Shown: positions 51,001 through 60,123, counted from the first letter of the stretch. The stretch: DNA of 64,000 bases from Neelides folsomi (GCA_034687125.1 JAQGBZ010000025.1:248001-312000), one strand, 5' to 3'. The notes: a model not told the origin generated them from the letters alone. Numbers and translations: made by a program.

Positions 51001-53833
51001 GATCCGTCTCATCCCGCCACCATCAGAACGAATCATGATATTTGTAAAACAAGAATCGGAAGATGCTTTCACCCCGCTTCATCTCAACCCTCCCAGTCTC
51101 GTTGGTCTTCTCACAGCCGTAAGATTTATAAAATTAATCAAAAAATCTAGAAAACATTTTATCATTTTATTCCAACGTTTACTGTATGGTACTTTACTTA
51201 AGATTTACATTATTCACATACAGAAAATTTTCTAATTTCCATTTTCCATTTATTTTCAGCTGGAAGAAAAGTACAAGATATCTATGGGGTCCGTGAAGAA
51301 CCTTTATAGGCGGAATGGGAAAGGGTAAGAAAATTTTCATTTATTCTCCAGAATCTCTCTGCTTAATCTTTCAACTCATTAAATTAGTAATTTAACCAGG
51401 GTGAGAATGATATGCATGTAACTAACGACTATCGAATACAAGTACACTAATTGAAGTTAGTACTTATGCACTCTGTATTATAATAATGTATGTTTGAGGG
51501 CGAAGTTGGTAATCTATATGTAAATATTTATGCATGAGATTGAGGGAAACCCAAGCTTCTCTTTTTCTCTATTTACAACATGCACTTGTTTCATATAAGA
51601 TCCAGAAGATTTTCAAAAGTGGCCTATGTTCAAAAAGTAAAGAATTCATATGGAGCAGATAATAAGTATCTGTACATATACAGATACAATGTCCTAACGT
51701 ACGTATTTATGAAGGGCTCTCCTCATGAATACGCAATGAATTGGAAATATTATTATGGCTCCTGGAAAAGGGCCTAAAGGGTAAAAGTCTTGCATTATAT
51801 GCGAACCAATACTTCCATGTTTATTCCTCATGCTTCAACCCCCCCAGTTGTAACTCGTGAGATGTGGAGGAATGAAATGAGTCTACTCATATTATTAATT
51901 AAATTGATTTCGTATTCTGTAGAGGAAACCCATAGATAAAATGTTCAATATCTGTTCAAGAATCAGTTGGACACACCAAATGGTTTCTCATCGAAGAGAG
52001 TCACCGGTTCATAACTCAACTTCATAACTGCGACGACAGAATGGATGAGGATGTTTATCTCTCTATAGGCTTTTTTCCCATCTATTTAAATTTCCTTTAT
52101 TTCTTTATTCCAACAAGTCGTCAACGTCTCTAGGAACAAATTAGTTTTCATAGCCTTTGACTTTACCTTCGAATTAAAGGACATTGAAACAATATAAAGC
52201 TATTAAATTCCAAGAATTACTTATAACATGCTATAGAAAATGTACAGATGCAGATACATACTACTGTATACTATATTTAATGTGGTACATAAACCTTATA
52301 AATACCAATTGGTACATATAGGAAAAAATTGCGAGTATGTGTGTGTATGTAATGTATGTAGTTTAGTCTTTATAAACGAAACTGGCAATTTAAAGTAAGT
52401 AAAGGGAAATTTATCATGCAATTAGGACTTACTAGCATCTTGTGTGGATTGTGTAAATTGAGTCTATGTTTTGGCTCATCGAACCATTTGGTTTATAGAA
52501 GGGATTAGAAAGGAATGGAATGAGTTTGAATTGATGGAAGAATTGAGGGTAAGAGCAGTGGCGTGTTCCGGAGATTAAAAATCCAAAGAGTGAGACTCTG
52601 TGATGAACATGCATCAAAGAATGTCTCTTGCGTGGCTTGTAGAAGGATTAAGAAAGAAAAAATATAGTATTGAGATTCAAATGAGGGCGTCTAATTGTTA
52701 TTCAAGTGTATTGAGTTTCTCTCTCTCTCTCTCTGATGCGAGAGGCATTCGGGAGGGACGTTGGTAGTGTCAAAGGAACGACTTGGATTTAATGGCCCTC
52801 ATTATTCGATTCGAGTTCGAAGAGAGACAAAAGCCGTGTCTCTCCACTCAACGATTTACGACCCTTCGAGACTCATTTCATTTCTTCTCTCTATTCAATT
52901 CCTATGAAACTCTTCGATTCTTTTATATTCCTTTTATAACGACATTTTCCCTATAAGAAAAGGTCTATTACCAACAAATGCTGAGGGTGAATTGTTAGGA
53001 ATGATAATCTATGCATACTAACTTCAAGTAATAAATAAATACGGTAAAATAATTGCACTCTTTTGAATATTATAAAGAACTATCATATATGTAATATATT
53101 TTGTATGGTACACTACGAAGTTAATATGATAATTGCTGTCCTTCTTGCTTAAATAATTATTATATTTCTCCTACTTTTTCCTCCTTTGTCAAAACAATTT
53201 GGTAGTACTTGGGTGTACGAAAAACACAAAGAAACTATAAAGAAAGATAATAATATAGACTTATACAACGATTAGATACACGTATTAAATACAAGGTGTA
53301 GACATAAGAAATTTGTATAGGTGGCATATGTAAATTGGAATATGTATATTATATCTGTATTAGGTATATCCGTACAATATATGGTATATTGGTATTTATA
53401 TGTTGGATTTGTATTACATATTATATAGAATTACAATAGGCTTGTTAAAATGCTCTGTGTGTGGTAGTTGCTTTTATAAAAGATTCTATTTAACAAATTA
53501 GAGAGCGTGAAACTGATTGAATTAAGGAAAGAATGAATATGGAAATTGGTCTAACAACCTTTCATTTAATGCTTATTAGTTCATAGGCTTTTTAACGTTG
53601 AAGTGGCTCTAAGGATAATGATGGTAATTGTAATGGACGAGTAGTGGAGTTATGAATGGAAAATAATTCATTTCTTGTTTCACTTCCGTAGGATCGTGGC
53701 GAAAATCGACGATGAGATGTTGAAGTATTACTGCAACGAAGACAATTTCCTCCTTGAGGTGAAGACGTCGGAGACGGACGACGCGTTCGACATCACGCTC
53801 ATTGAACTAACACTCGACTGCCACTCTTCATGA
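11807..53833 (+). CDS. grh: Grainyhead transcription factor, 14 coding exons, 855 aa
   Basis: Grh is a nuclear transcription factor of the Grh/CP2 family that activates epithelial and cuticle genes and binds AACCGGTT-like sites as a dimer. Joined exons: 11807-12081, 16162-16906, 18610-18770, 18847-19009, 24771-24882, 28171-28268, 31948-32004, 35011-35115, 43791-43970, 46721-46779, 48455-48661, 50920-51118, 51260-51324, 53692-53833. Every junction is GT-AG, all phases agree, and the sum is 2568 nt. Residues 1-340 are Ser/Gly/Pro-rich. Residues about 370-635 form the CP2 DNA-binding domain, with [40 protein letters not shown] and [18 protein letters not shown]. Residues about 757-850 form the dimerisation domain, with YKIS and [12 protein letters not shown]. 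The start is the first ATG in exon 1 after in-frame stops at 11708-11713. Alternative upstream first exons are possible. The family call is very secure from the domain sequence; exact boundaries are inferred from splice consensus. Confidence 0.95.
12082..16161 (+). other. grh intron 1
   Basis: This intron of 4080 bp has a GTAAGT donor and a TTCTTTCAG acceptor. I find no supported exon inside it. It has low-complexity GA- and CT-rich tracts, including a self-complementary CT/GA run at 15503-15527. No transposon was recognised. Confidence 0.7.
16162..16906 (+). CDS. grh: grh exon 2 (residues 92-340), N-terminal regulatory region
   Basis: This is the largest coding exon (745 bp), in frame with exon 1 across a phase-2 junction. 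It encodes a Ser/Gly/Pro/Tyr-rich segment without a folded domain. It contains [14 protein letters not shown] (PsiKxE at K170 followed by a Ser-Pro), [30 protein letters not shown] and the acidic [18 protein letters not shown]. Such sequence fits the trans-activation region of Grh proteins. The donor used is GTAAGC at 16907. A second in-frame GT six bases earlier (16901) could remove two residues. Confidence 0.88.
16907..18609 (+). other. grh intron 2
   Basis: This is the position where alternative tissue-specific exons occur in Drosophila grh, so I looked for one. The open frame at 17233-17505 has no usable donor and no recognisable sequence, so no exon is called. A GT-rich simple-sequence tract lies at 18350-18416. 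Confidence 0.6.
18350..18416. repeat. Imperfect (GT)n tract
   Basis: TG/GT dinucleotides are interrupted by TA and TC steps, in intron 2 about 200 bp upstream of exon 3. Confidence 0.7.
18610..18770 (+). CDS. grh: grh exon 3 (residues 341-393), start of DNA-binding domain
   Basis: Begins in phase 0 after ACCGCAG and ends before GTAAGT. It encodes a linker followed by the strongly diagnostic Grh signature [20 protein letters not shown], which opens the CP2 domain in Grh orthologues. It is spliced to exon 4 across a very short 76-bp intron. Confidence 0.95.
18847..19009 (+). CDS. grh: grh exon 4 (residues 394-448), CP2 domain
   Basis: Follows TTAATCCAG. It encodes [20 protein letters not shown] and [18 protein letters not shown], core beta-strand sequence of the Grh DNA-binding domain that is almost invariant among animal orthologues. 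Ends in phase 0 at AAG before GTGAGC. Confidence 0.95.
19010..24770 (+). other. grh intron 4
   Basis: This intron is 5.8 kb long. It holds a short GC-richer patch with a (CGG)n run at 19714-19730 and a TATAAA at 19773-19778 (reported separately as a possible internal promoter). Otherwise it is AT-rich sequence with no exon I can support. Confidence 0.65.
19714..19730. repeat. (CGG)n trinucleotide run
   Basis: About five to six CGG units in an otherwise AT-rich intron. No coding frame through it can be joined to the gene. Confidence 0.75.
24771..24882 (+). CDS. grh: grh exon 5 (residues 449-485), CP2 domain
   Basis: Follows AATTTCTAG. It encodes [20 protein letters not shown] and [15 protein letters not shown], a conserved block of the Grh DNA-binding domain. 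It ends one base into a codon before GTAAGT. The frame stays open past the donor up to 25222, so failure to splice would append an unrelated tail instead of stopping at once. Confidence 0.95.
24883..28170 (+). other. grh intron 5
   Basis: Intron of 3.3 kb with a (TC)n tract at 26367-26388. No supported exon or element. Confidence 0.65.
26367..26388. repeat. (TC)n microsatellite
   Basis: Eleven TC dinucleotides in intron 5 of grh. Confidence 0.85.
28171..28268 (+). CDS. grh: grh exon 6 (residues 486-518), CP2 domain
   Basis: Follows a strong polypyrimidine tract (TTTTTTTTCAG). It encodes [20 protein letters not shown] and [10 protein letters not shown], matching the Grh DNA-binding domain. 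Phase 1 in, phase 0 out, donor GTGAGG. Confidence 0.95.
28269..31947 (+). other. grh intron 6
   Basis: Intron of 3.7 kb. The open frames at 29456-29701 and 30027-30227 have no recognisable content. A short imperfect tandem of TTATATTATG-like units lies near 31860-31885. Confidence 0.65.
31948..32004 (+). CDS. grh: grh exon 7 (residues 519-537), CP2 domain
   Basis: A 57-bp exon with both ends in phase 0, after CTCATTTCAG. It encodes [19 protein letters not shown], which in Grh proteins runs directly into the GLPLxLQ segment that starts exon 8. Because its length is divisible by three, skipping it would keep the frame but remove a core DNA-binding strand. Confidence 0.93.
32005..35010 (+). other. 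grh intron 7
   Basis: Intron of 3.0 kb. The open frame 34646-35119 runs into exon 8 in a different reading frame and is a chance frame. No element seen. Confidence 0.65.
35011..35115 (+). CDS. grh: grh exon 8 (residues 538-572), CP2 domain
   Basis: Phase 0 at both ends, after AATGTTTCAG. It encodes [18 protein letters not shown] and then [13 protein letters not shown], the DNA-contacting part of the Grh domain. The DARDAG stretch is a divergent loop compared with the conserved flanks. Confidence 0.95.
40394..40572. repeat. Degenerate tandem array, 34-bp then 21-23-bp units
   Basis: Three consecutive 34-bp units each begin CAACTTCTGT (starts 40394, 40428, 40462). They are followed by shorter units that begin CCACT at 40496 (21 bp), 40517 (23 bp), 40540 (21 bp) and a partial unit at 40561. 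Units end in GTT or ATT. The array is C+T rich on the plus strand and lies inside the putative Helitron. Confidence 0.8.
40628..40891. repeat. 13-bp perfect inverted repeat pair
   Basis: TTACGAATCTGAT at 40628-40640 is the exact reverse complement of ATCAGATTCGTAA at 40879-40891. The arms are 238 bp apart within the putative Helitron. They may be remnants of a nested element or chance. Confidence 0.6.
43791..43970 (+). CDS. grh: grh exon 9 (residues 573-632), end of CP2 domain
   Basis: Phase 0 at both ends. It encodes [40 protein letters not shown] and [15 protein letters not shown], a highly conserved basic region that includes DNA-contacting Arg/Lys residues in Grh proteins. The acceptor (TTTTAAAATTGAAG) is a weak polypyrimidine match, but the junction is fixed by homology and frame. 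Confidence 0.95.
43971..46720 (+). other. grh intron 9
   Basis: Intron of 2.75 kb, AT-rich. Short local repeats of TTCATAC lie at 44939-44987 and an (ATT)n run at 46630-46648. No exon supported. Confidence 0.65.
46630..46648. repeat. (TTA)n microsatellite
   Basis: About six TTA units about 70 bp upstream of exon 10. Confidence 0.75.
46721..46779 (+). CDS. grh: grh exon 10 (residues 633-651), linker
   Basis: A 59-bp exon after TTATTCGCAG that encodes [20 protein letters not shown] with the first codon of the next exon. It lies after the [10 protein letters not shown] end of the DNA-binding domain, where Grh orthologues become variable. It ends two bases into a codon before GTAAGC. Confidence 0.85.
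46780..48454 (+). other. grh intron 10
   Basis: Intron of 1.7 kb. An 11-base C run sits at 47555-47565. No exon supported. Confidence 0.6.
48455..48661 (+). CDS. grh: grh exon 11 (residues 652-720), Ser/Gly/Pro linker
   Basis: The frame runs through [19 protein letters not shown] and then [19 protein letters not shown]. The LKFHNxFPPD motif is conserved in insect Grh, where it lies between the DNA-binding and dimerisation domains. The acceptor GCAACTTTAG has a poor pyrimidine tract; I chose it because it is the one that joins exon 10 in phase. The exon ends before GTAAGA, two bases into a codon. The start is the least certain boundary in the gene. Confidence 0.75.
48662..50919 (+). other. 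grh intron 11
   Basis: Intron of 2.3 kb, AT-rich. No supported exon or element. Confidence 0.65.
50920..51118 (+). CDS. grh: grh exon 12 (residues 721-787), start of dimerisation domain
   Basis: Follows ATATTTTAG. It encodes [20 protein letters not shown] and then [19 protein letters not shown], matching the insect Grh segment MKRGRMTPPTSERVM and the following strand that opens the C-terminal ubiquitin-like dimerisation domain. It contains a VKQE sumoylation consensus at K764. Ends in phase 0 at GCC before GTAAG. Confidence 0.92.
51260..51324 (+). CDS. grh: grh exon 13 (residues 788-808), dimerisation domain
   Basis: Follows TTATTTTCAG. It encodes [20 protein letters not shown], equivalent to the ENKYKIS...NIYRTN block of Drosophila Grh. 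Separated from exon 12 by a 141-bp intron. Confidence 0.93.
51325..53691 (+). other. grh intron 13
   Basis: Intron of 2.4 kb, AT-rich, with a (TC)n run at 52718-52734. No exon supported. Confidence 0.65.
53692..53833 (+). CDS. grh: grh exon 14 (residues 809-855), C-terminus
   Basis: Follows CACTTCCGTAG. It encodes [19 protein letters not shown] and [11 protein letters not shown], then ends [14 protein letters not shown] with TGA at 53831-53833. It closely follows the AKIDDDMISFYCNEDIF...LLEV terminus of insect Grh. Confidence 0.95.
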
Positions 53834-54056
53834 GAGAAGAAGAAATCAAGTACAATCCTCAGGCCGGAACTTCTCAATGCAAATACTTTATAAATATTGA
53901 AGAAATATATTTTATCTCATCACCTCTTGGCTGGACCAAAATACGGCCGAGGAAGTCTACTAATCGAATAAGATTCCTCTTATAAATCCATTGGAAATTG
54001 TCCCGATGAATCTCAATACGTATTCAACGGATAAATCCTCAACATTCCATTACAAA

Positions 54057-54062
54057 AATAAA
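54057..54062 (+). terminator. Candidate polyadenylation signal of grh
   Basis: AATAAA 224 bp after the grh stop codon. A second copy at 54542-54547 could serve a longer 3' UTR. Confidence 0.4.
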
Positions 54063-56126
54063 TATTGGATAAAAGCATCGAATTAAGAATTTTAAGAAAC
54101 AATTATATTTAATGTACTTTTGTCCACTCAACAGTATACAGTACTTTCTACTTATTAGACTCTTATTAATTTATACGTTCGTTTTTTTTTACAAAATATT
54201 CACATTAAGGATATATGTGAAGTTGTGAGTATTTTATTTACAATTATATATGTTGTGTGACAATTGTATATATTTATCTTTACGCAAAAATGGATGTCGA
54301 ATGCATTTGAGTATGATTCTTTGCCGATATAAAGAATTTTAAATAATATTTAATTAATTAAGATTAATATTATGAGATGAAAATGGTATGAATATAAATC
54401 TCTCTTGTTCATGAATTTAAAGTTTGAATTAAGAATGTTCGAATTGTAAAGAGATAATTGTATGGTTTTTTTCTGTACAAATGTACATTTATTAAATACA
54501 TTGTTAATAAGTAAATATTGTTCGTTAGTTAATTTTAGTTAAATAAACCCGACCTCAACTGCGGATTGAGGCGTGAGATGCCAATAGTGCCAATTTTTGT
54601 GTAAATATCCTCAGCTTATATACCTTATACATACTTATTAATTATCGTTTAATGGGCCTTATGGAATGAGGAAAGCAATTGTATTATATTAGGATAACAA
54701 TTTAATATTTAGATTCTACGGTGAAAATATATTTAGCATCTAATATATTAGAATAATAATTAAGATTTAACTTTAATTATCTCTGTGATCAACTTGACAC
54801 GATTCCAAAAAATCTCTGAATCATGAGCTTCTGCCGCTTGATACAGTTCTCAGAATACTGATCAAAAAATATCATATCAATATTATCAATACACAAAATA
54901 TTTAATGCGTTAATGTCTTTCAAATCCGTCCATCAGAGTTAATTAACCAATTAACTAACTATAAACATGAATTATCGTATTCCACTTTCAATACAATGCA
55001 CTCAATGTATCCAAATATAACTAAAATATCCAAGTATAATTAATATAATCTAATCGATTCCATCACCAATTTTACACCGATGATTCCATTCAATATATCG
55101 AGCTTCTTAAGTTAGTTTTTTTAAATTTGAAGTATTTAGTTAAATAGGAATAAATATTTTCGAAGATCCTTTAATTCCTTTGAACAAAATGGACAAAGTT
55201 CTGTGCACAAGTTTTAATTCAAAAATATTTAGCTCCATTAAATAATCCGAGTAGTGGATTTTTACTAAATTGGTGTCCGAAGCATATTGTGTAATGATAT
55301 ATTTTGATATGTGTACTATAAATGTAGTGCCAGTAGTTTGTAATATTGTTGAATAATGTTTAAGCCACATGTGAATAATTTAGGTATTAAGTCATTCGAG
55401 CTCAAATGTTTATGGGGAAATATTAAGAATATTTACAATTATATAATTATTGTTAAATTTTAGGCTAATTAGCAATTTAGTTATTGTTGTTAAGTTTAGT
55501 TTGACTAGGTGAACCTAATTGTTTAGGTCCAACCACACCGACAGCATACTCAACAAATGGAAGGAGGAAGACGGTGAGGTCGTCAAAAGCCAAAGTACCC
55601 AATTCCTCCTATCCTTGTATAAAATACTTTTTATAAATATATAAATCTCTTTTAAATATCCAATGTTCCTTGTACAAAGATGTAAATGATGTTCAACAAC
55701 GTATGGATGCAATATTTTATAAGCTATACATATTAATATATTTTATAATTAACATTTAATTAATTAAAAAAGAATGTTCTTAAGTTCATTTTATTAAATA
55801 AGATACAAGGGAAAAAATTGAGCAATGAAATGACAGCCAATAACTTTTGAACATTGTAATTTAACATGCAAAAATTATTTTGTATAAAGAGTTTAAAGTT
55901 AAATAGGAATAATTTCGATTCAATATTGTAGCCAATATTAAAATGTATTTCGTAAATAATCGTTAGGAATCAAATCCAAATGAACCTGCTATTAATTAAT
56001 TAAGAATTTAAATTGAATTGGTGAAAGTTCCGCTTTCATGTTCGACTTCAATTTAAAAGAAACCGTAGCTTTAACTTATCTTGGCTTTGTAAGTTTTAAT
56101 TAGCTAAGAATGCAATGCTACTTATT

Positions 56127-56154
56127 GTCTAATTACGATTGTCTAAATACGATT
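56127..56154. repeat. 14-bp tandem duplication
   Basis: GTCTAATTACGATT is followed directly by GTCTAAATACGATT, one mismatch. Confidence 0.7.
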
Positions 56155-57275
56155 AGTTTGAATTTATAAATTAATTTTTAGTTATTTAAAACAGATGTGT
56201 TGGGAGCGTCGAGAAATGCATAAAAGTTATATCTAAAATTAAATGATTAGTTGGAATTGTAAAAAGCATTCGTGAGAGTACATTTTATGACATAGCTATG
56301 TAATTAATGTTTTAATTTAGTAGTTTAATTAATTTGTAATCGGAACTTCATCTTCTTCGGAAAGATGATGATATTTTACCCAATGATATTAAACGTGTAC
56401 ATAAGCCAATATGTTTTATTTAATTGTCTACTTAATTACTAATAAATAAATAATAGCTAACATGTTAAGTTGTTTTAGAGTTCTTAACCCGCCTCTCGTT
56501 ACGTTCTACAACAATTAGTTGATATAAGTGTGTTTATCTTATAATTGATTGTGTTAGGATTCAACAGGACATTCCTATTTTAAAAATACTCTTACTGACT
56601 AACATAATGCTCAGACGTTTGTCTCTATATAGTTTTTTTAGTTTGTAGTTGACTTTGACATGATTATGTGTTTTGAATATTCTAGGACATGTTTTATGAC
56701 TAATTCACACATGGTTTATTATTTTTTTTACAAAAAGACACAATAAAATGTTTCTTGAATTCCATATATTTTGATCAAGTTATTTACCCATAAATGCATC
56801 TACATCTGTACAGTGCCATTATTATCTTAGAGCACATTGGGCAAAATTTCAACTAAATTTCCATGGATTTCCCTATTGTTTTCATTTGGGACTTATAGGA
56901 GGGTTTGACTTCGACGCGCCCTTCCACTTGAAACCCCTAGTAACTTCTATCGGACAAGAGGATGCTGGAGTGGGAGTCTCAAAAAACATGACTCCTCTTG
57001 GTTGCATAGGACTCAATGTTATTGAATATTCTTGCCTTGTGCAAACCTTTCGCGCATCCGCACTCACTTCTCGTGCAGCATTTCACAAACCAAGAGGAAG
57101 AACACAAGAAGAGACTTCCTGAAAGTAGATAAGGTTTCTCTTGCTCTGCCCCTTGCCTTTCTACGCAATCAAGAGGAAGCTCAAGTCTAAGTCAAAGAGG
57201 AAGATTCCTGAAACTCTCTAATCCCTATGTGCTATAAGATAATAATGGCACTGTATAAGAAATTTCGATATTTAC

Positions 57276-57641
57276 ATATGATTGGTTTATGGCAACAACC
57301 TGCTATCGAAATTCAATTAATCTCACTAATACGTTACCTTGCCTAATTTTATAGAATTTAGATTACTAGCAATTGCATGTTAATTATATTTATATCCACT
57401 ATTATTTAATTGTAGTTAAAATTGATAAAAAATATCTTAACATAAGAAGAAAACAATGAGTCGTATTTGTGTAAATGAGAGAGAAAAGAACGATTAAGAT
57501 TATAAACATTCATTCTTCCCAAGCATTGTTTCTGAGAGGAACTTTTTAAATATATTAGATAAATTCCAAAAATTAATTACTATTTGTTATTTTAAATTTC
57601 TCCAAATTCGATAGCAGGTTGTTGCCATAAACCAATCATAT
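57276..57641. mobile_element. MITE-like element with perfect 35-bp terminal inverted repeats
   Basis: The arm at 57276-57310 (outer end ATATGATTGGTTTATGGCAA, inner end ACCTGCTATCGAA) is the exact reverse complement of 57607-57641 over all 35 bases. The 296-bp interior is AT-rich and non-coding. A TA at the outer part of each arm could be a TA target duplication, as for Tc1/mariner-derived MITEs. The arms do not extend further inward or outward. Family is not identified. It could also be a fold-back repeat of other origin. Confidence 0.65.
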
Positions 57642-58177
57642 TAATACCAAAGATATAGTATATCATTCATATTAAATACATATTTAATATAGAAATAAAA
57701 TAAATAATATTCATTTGCTTTAGGCATTTTACCGATATAACTATCAATATACTCATGCTCTTAGTCTGTATGGTATTGTATAGGTATAGTACAAGTATGT
57801 ACTCTATGTACGTGCAAGCAATAAGAATCATGAATTATTTATAAAACATTGACCCGTCTGAAAAACTGATAACCCTGAAACCTACTCTTGTCCTTTACTC
57901 CTCCTCTCATCCATTTCTATAATCTAATTAGCAGATAAACTCGTGTATATTACCAGATTCATTATTCATTAATTTGTTCCAAGTGCAATACAGGGAGTTT
58001 ATGTGTAGGCAACACATAGAGTAAATTCAAGTTACAAGATTCATTTTATATTTATTTGAAGCAATTCTATTGAGTGATTTAGTAAGGTAATATTCAATCC
58101 TTAAATATTTCCTCTCGACGATTTTAAATTGATCGCAATAATTAAGCTGTATTTATATATTTTAACAGTACAATAAG

Positions 58178-59341
58178 ATGAGTCTAACAAGTAAAATAAG
58201 TTTAAGAAATGATCTCAAACAAAGGTTATCTCGAATGAGCCAAGACGAGAGGGAGAGACAATCAAAAATCATTAACCAAAAGGTAATAAATCTATTTATA
58301 TCTTTAATTCTTCTTTAATTGATATATCTTTAATTGGCAAATTAATTATTGTTGAAGGTGGTGAACAGCGAGATGTTCAAAAACAGCCAGAGAGTAAGTG
58401 TGTATTTAAGCATGAAGGAAGAAGTTGGAACTCAGGAAATTCTCAAAAGTATTTTCCAATTTGGGAAGGAGTGTTTCATTCCAAAGTAATAAAAAGTTTT
58501 AAAAAATGTATAAAATACTATAATTTATTCATTAAGTTTTATATGCTCCATATACCATATCTCATGGGAGTAAAATCGAATCTTGAAATGGTTTAAAGGT
58601 ACGACAAGGAAAAAATGGAGATGTTGAAATTATTCTCGATGAAGGATTTCGAAGATTTGCCTCTCACAAAGTGGAACATTAAACAGCCAAGCGATGACAT
58701 GAAAAGGGAAGAAGCTCTTAATTCAGGTGAAGAATAATTACATAAAGTTTATTACAGGATTACAATACAAATAAACGTATTTATTCTTGTAAGTCAATCT
58801 TAATCAATCACATAGCAAACATAAGTTGTAATAAATTAGGACGACAATATAGAGTCGTCCTCTATGGGCACTTTTAAGAATTAATTAGTTCTAATAAACA
58901 TTCATAGATTACGGTACTATATTGTTCCTTATTGTCCCAAATTATTTTTTCAATAGGTTAATACAAGGGTTATTTCTTCCTATAAGTCCAACTTTAAAAT
59001 AAGTTGTTTTACTACTAGAAAATCATTTTACGTAACTTTAAAGATTATCTAGGTTAATAAACAATACTGTTAAATTAATATAAATGTTTTATAATGATCC
59101 ATTGTACTTGTTTATTATAGGGGGACTTGACCTCATCATCGTACCAGGTCTTGGGTTCACAAAGGAAGGAGGAAGGCTTGGTCGCGGAAAAGGCTATTAC
59201 GACGCTTATTTAAAGGCTTGCAAAGAAAGTGGGAAATTACCAATTACACTGGCAATTGCATTTTCTGAGCAGATTGTCGATCATATTCCTCTCGCCCCTC
59301 ATGATGTCAATGTCGACTATATATTTCACCCTGATTCTTAA
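58178..59341 (+). CDS. MTHFS: 5-formyltetrahydrofolate cyclo-ligase, 4 exons, 193 aa
   Basis: Converts 5-formyl-THF to 5,10-methenyl-THF with ATP in one-carbon metabolism. Joined exons: 58178-58282, 58358-58485, 58599-58726, 59121-59341. Phases are consistent, 582 nt in total. The N-terminus KISLRNDLKQRLSRMS, then VSVYLSMKEEVGTQEI, LTKWNIKQPSDD and residues 123-148 with PGLGFTKEGGRLGRGKGYYD are the family hallmarks; the last is the nucleotide/substrate-binding motif. Length is close to the roughly 200-aa animal enzymes. A possible splice acceptor (TTTTAACAG) ends at 58168, nine bases before the ATG, suggesting a 5' UTR intron. An AATAAA at 59367-59372 can end the transcript. Cytosolic by family; no presequence seen. 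Confidence 0.93.
58727..59120 (+). other. MTHFS intron 3
   Basis: 394-bp AT-rich intron between GTGAAG and TTTATTATAG. Nothing else seen. Confidence 0.8.
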
Positions 59342-59366
59342 TTATTCAATTCAGTTATAATTCATG

Positions 59367-59372
59367 AATAAA
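59367..59372 (+). terminator. Candidate polyadenylation signal of MTHFS
   Basis: AATAAA 26 bp after the MTHFS stop codon and upstream of COA3. Confidence 0.45.
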
Positions 59373-59682
59373 ATAGTTTATTGAACTTTGCTATTTATTC
59401 TTCTAATTAAAAAGTAGTTGTCTATTTCATATTATCAAGAAAATGATTAAAGCTTAATCTCTGGAAATTCGACGACGTATGATTTTTCTTATGAACGCAA
59501 TTTGTCAGTTTCATTTATGGGTGAAATGAGACTTTTGTGAAATGGGGTACTAACTCATGAAACATATTGGAACTTATTTAACTTCACTCGTCAACTTTCT
59601 TCTATAAAATATCCCAAATTGTTAATTATATTAAATTAGTTATGTGAATAAAATAACTCAACTTGTAAATTACGGTTTGACA
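59373..59682 (+). other. MTHFS-COA3 intergenic spacer
   Basis: AT-rich spacer holding the end of the MTHFS transcript and presumably the COA3 promoter. No TATA box or other site stands out. Confidence 0.6.
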
Positions 59683-60123
59683 ATGTCTTCTGGCGGAAGT
59701 GATCATACCCCGCAAACTGACTTTATGAAAGAGAAGAAACTCTCACAAGCTCAACTCGATTACATGAAATTCGCCCAACAACAGAACGCCGGTTTACTCA
59801 TTTAATTATTAAATTAAAATTAACTTTTCATAGATTATATGATCATTAACAGGACCAATTTGTAATTTACATCATAAGCATATTTACATTTAATTCAATT
59901 CATTTTTAATTACATTCAGAATTACATTCTTGAATTTAAAACAATTTTTATGTATTTTTTAGCAAGAGTCGCGAAATTGACAAAACTTCGTCGGACGAAT
60001 ATCATAACTGCAGGAATCCTCGGAGCCTCAGTTCTTTCAATCTTCGGCTATTCGATTTACGCCGTTGGGTCGGAAAAGTTTTTGGACGATTTTGACGTTC
60101 CACCAGAGGAAGAAATCAAATAA
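59683..60123 (+). CDS. COA3: Cytochrome c oxidase assembly factor 3, 2 exons, 89 aa
   Basis: COA3 (CCDC56/MITRAC12) is a small inner-mitochondrial-membrane protein that stabilises newly made COX1 during complex IV assembly. Exons: 59683-59791 and 59963-60123. The junction (GCCG before GTTTAC; TTTTTTAG acceptor) is in phase. The sequence has a charged N-terminus with KLSQAQLDYMKFAQQQ, a basic RVAKLTKLRRTNI before the membrane, a single predicted transmembrane helix at about residues 50-71, and an acidic C-terminal tail FLDDFDVPPEEEIK. This is the order seen in animal COA3. If the intron were retained, a TAA would follow within four codons. The gene is only 176 bp upstream of the TFB1M start. 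Confidence 0.85.

Larger units (their letters stand above)
53834..58177 (+). other. grh 3' UTR and intergenic region
   Basis: Very AT-rich. AATAAA hexamers at 54057-54062 and 54542-54547 are candidate grh polyadenylation signals. A 14-bp tandem duplication lies at 56127-56154, a GC-richer island at 56880-57240, and a MITE-like inverted repeat at 57276-57641. No gene is supported. A 76-codon minus-strand frame at 55140-55370 has no recognisable content. Confidence 0.6.

Noticed and set aside
55140-55370. 76-codon minus-strand frame between grh and MTHFS
   Set aside because: Very AT-rich, no motif, no splice structure, no plausible neighbours.
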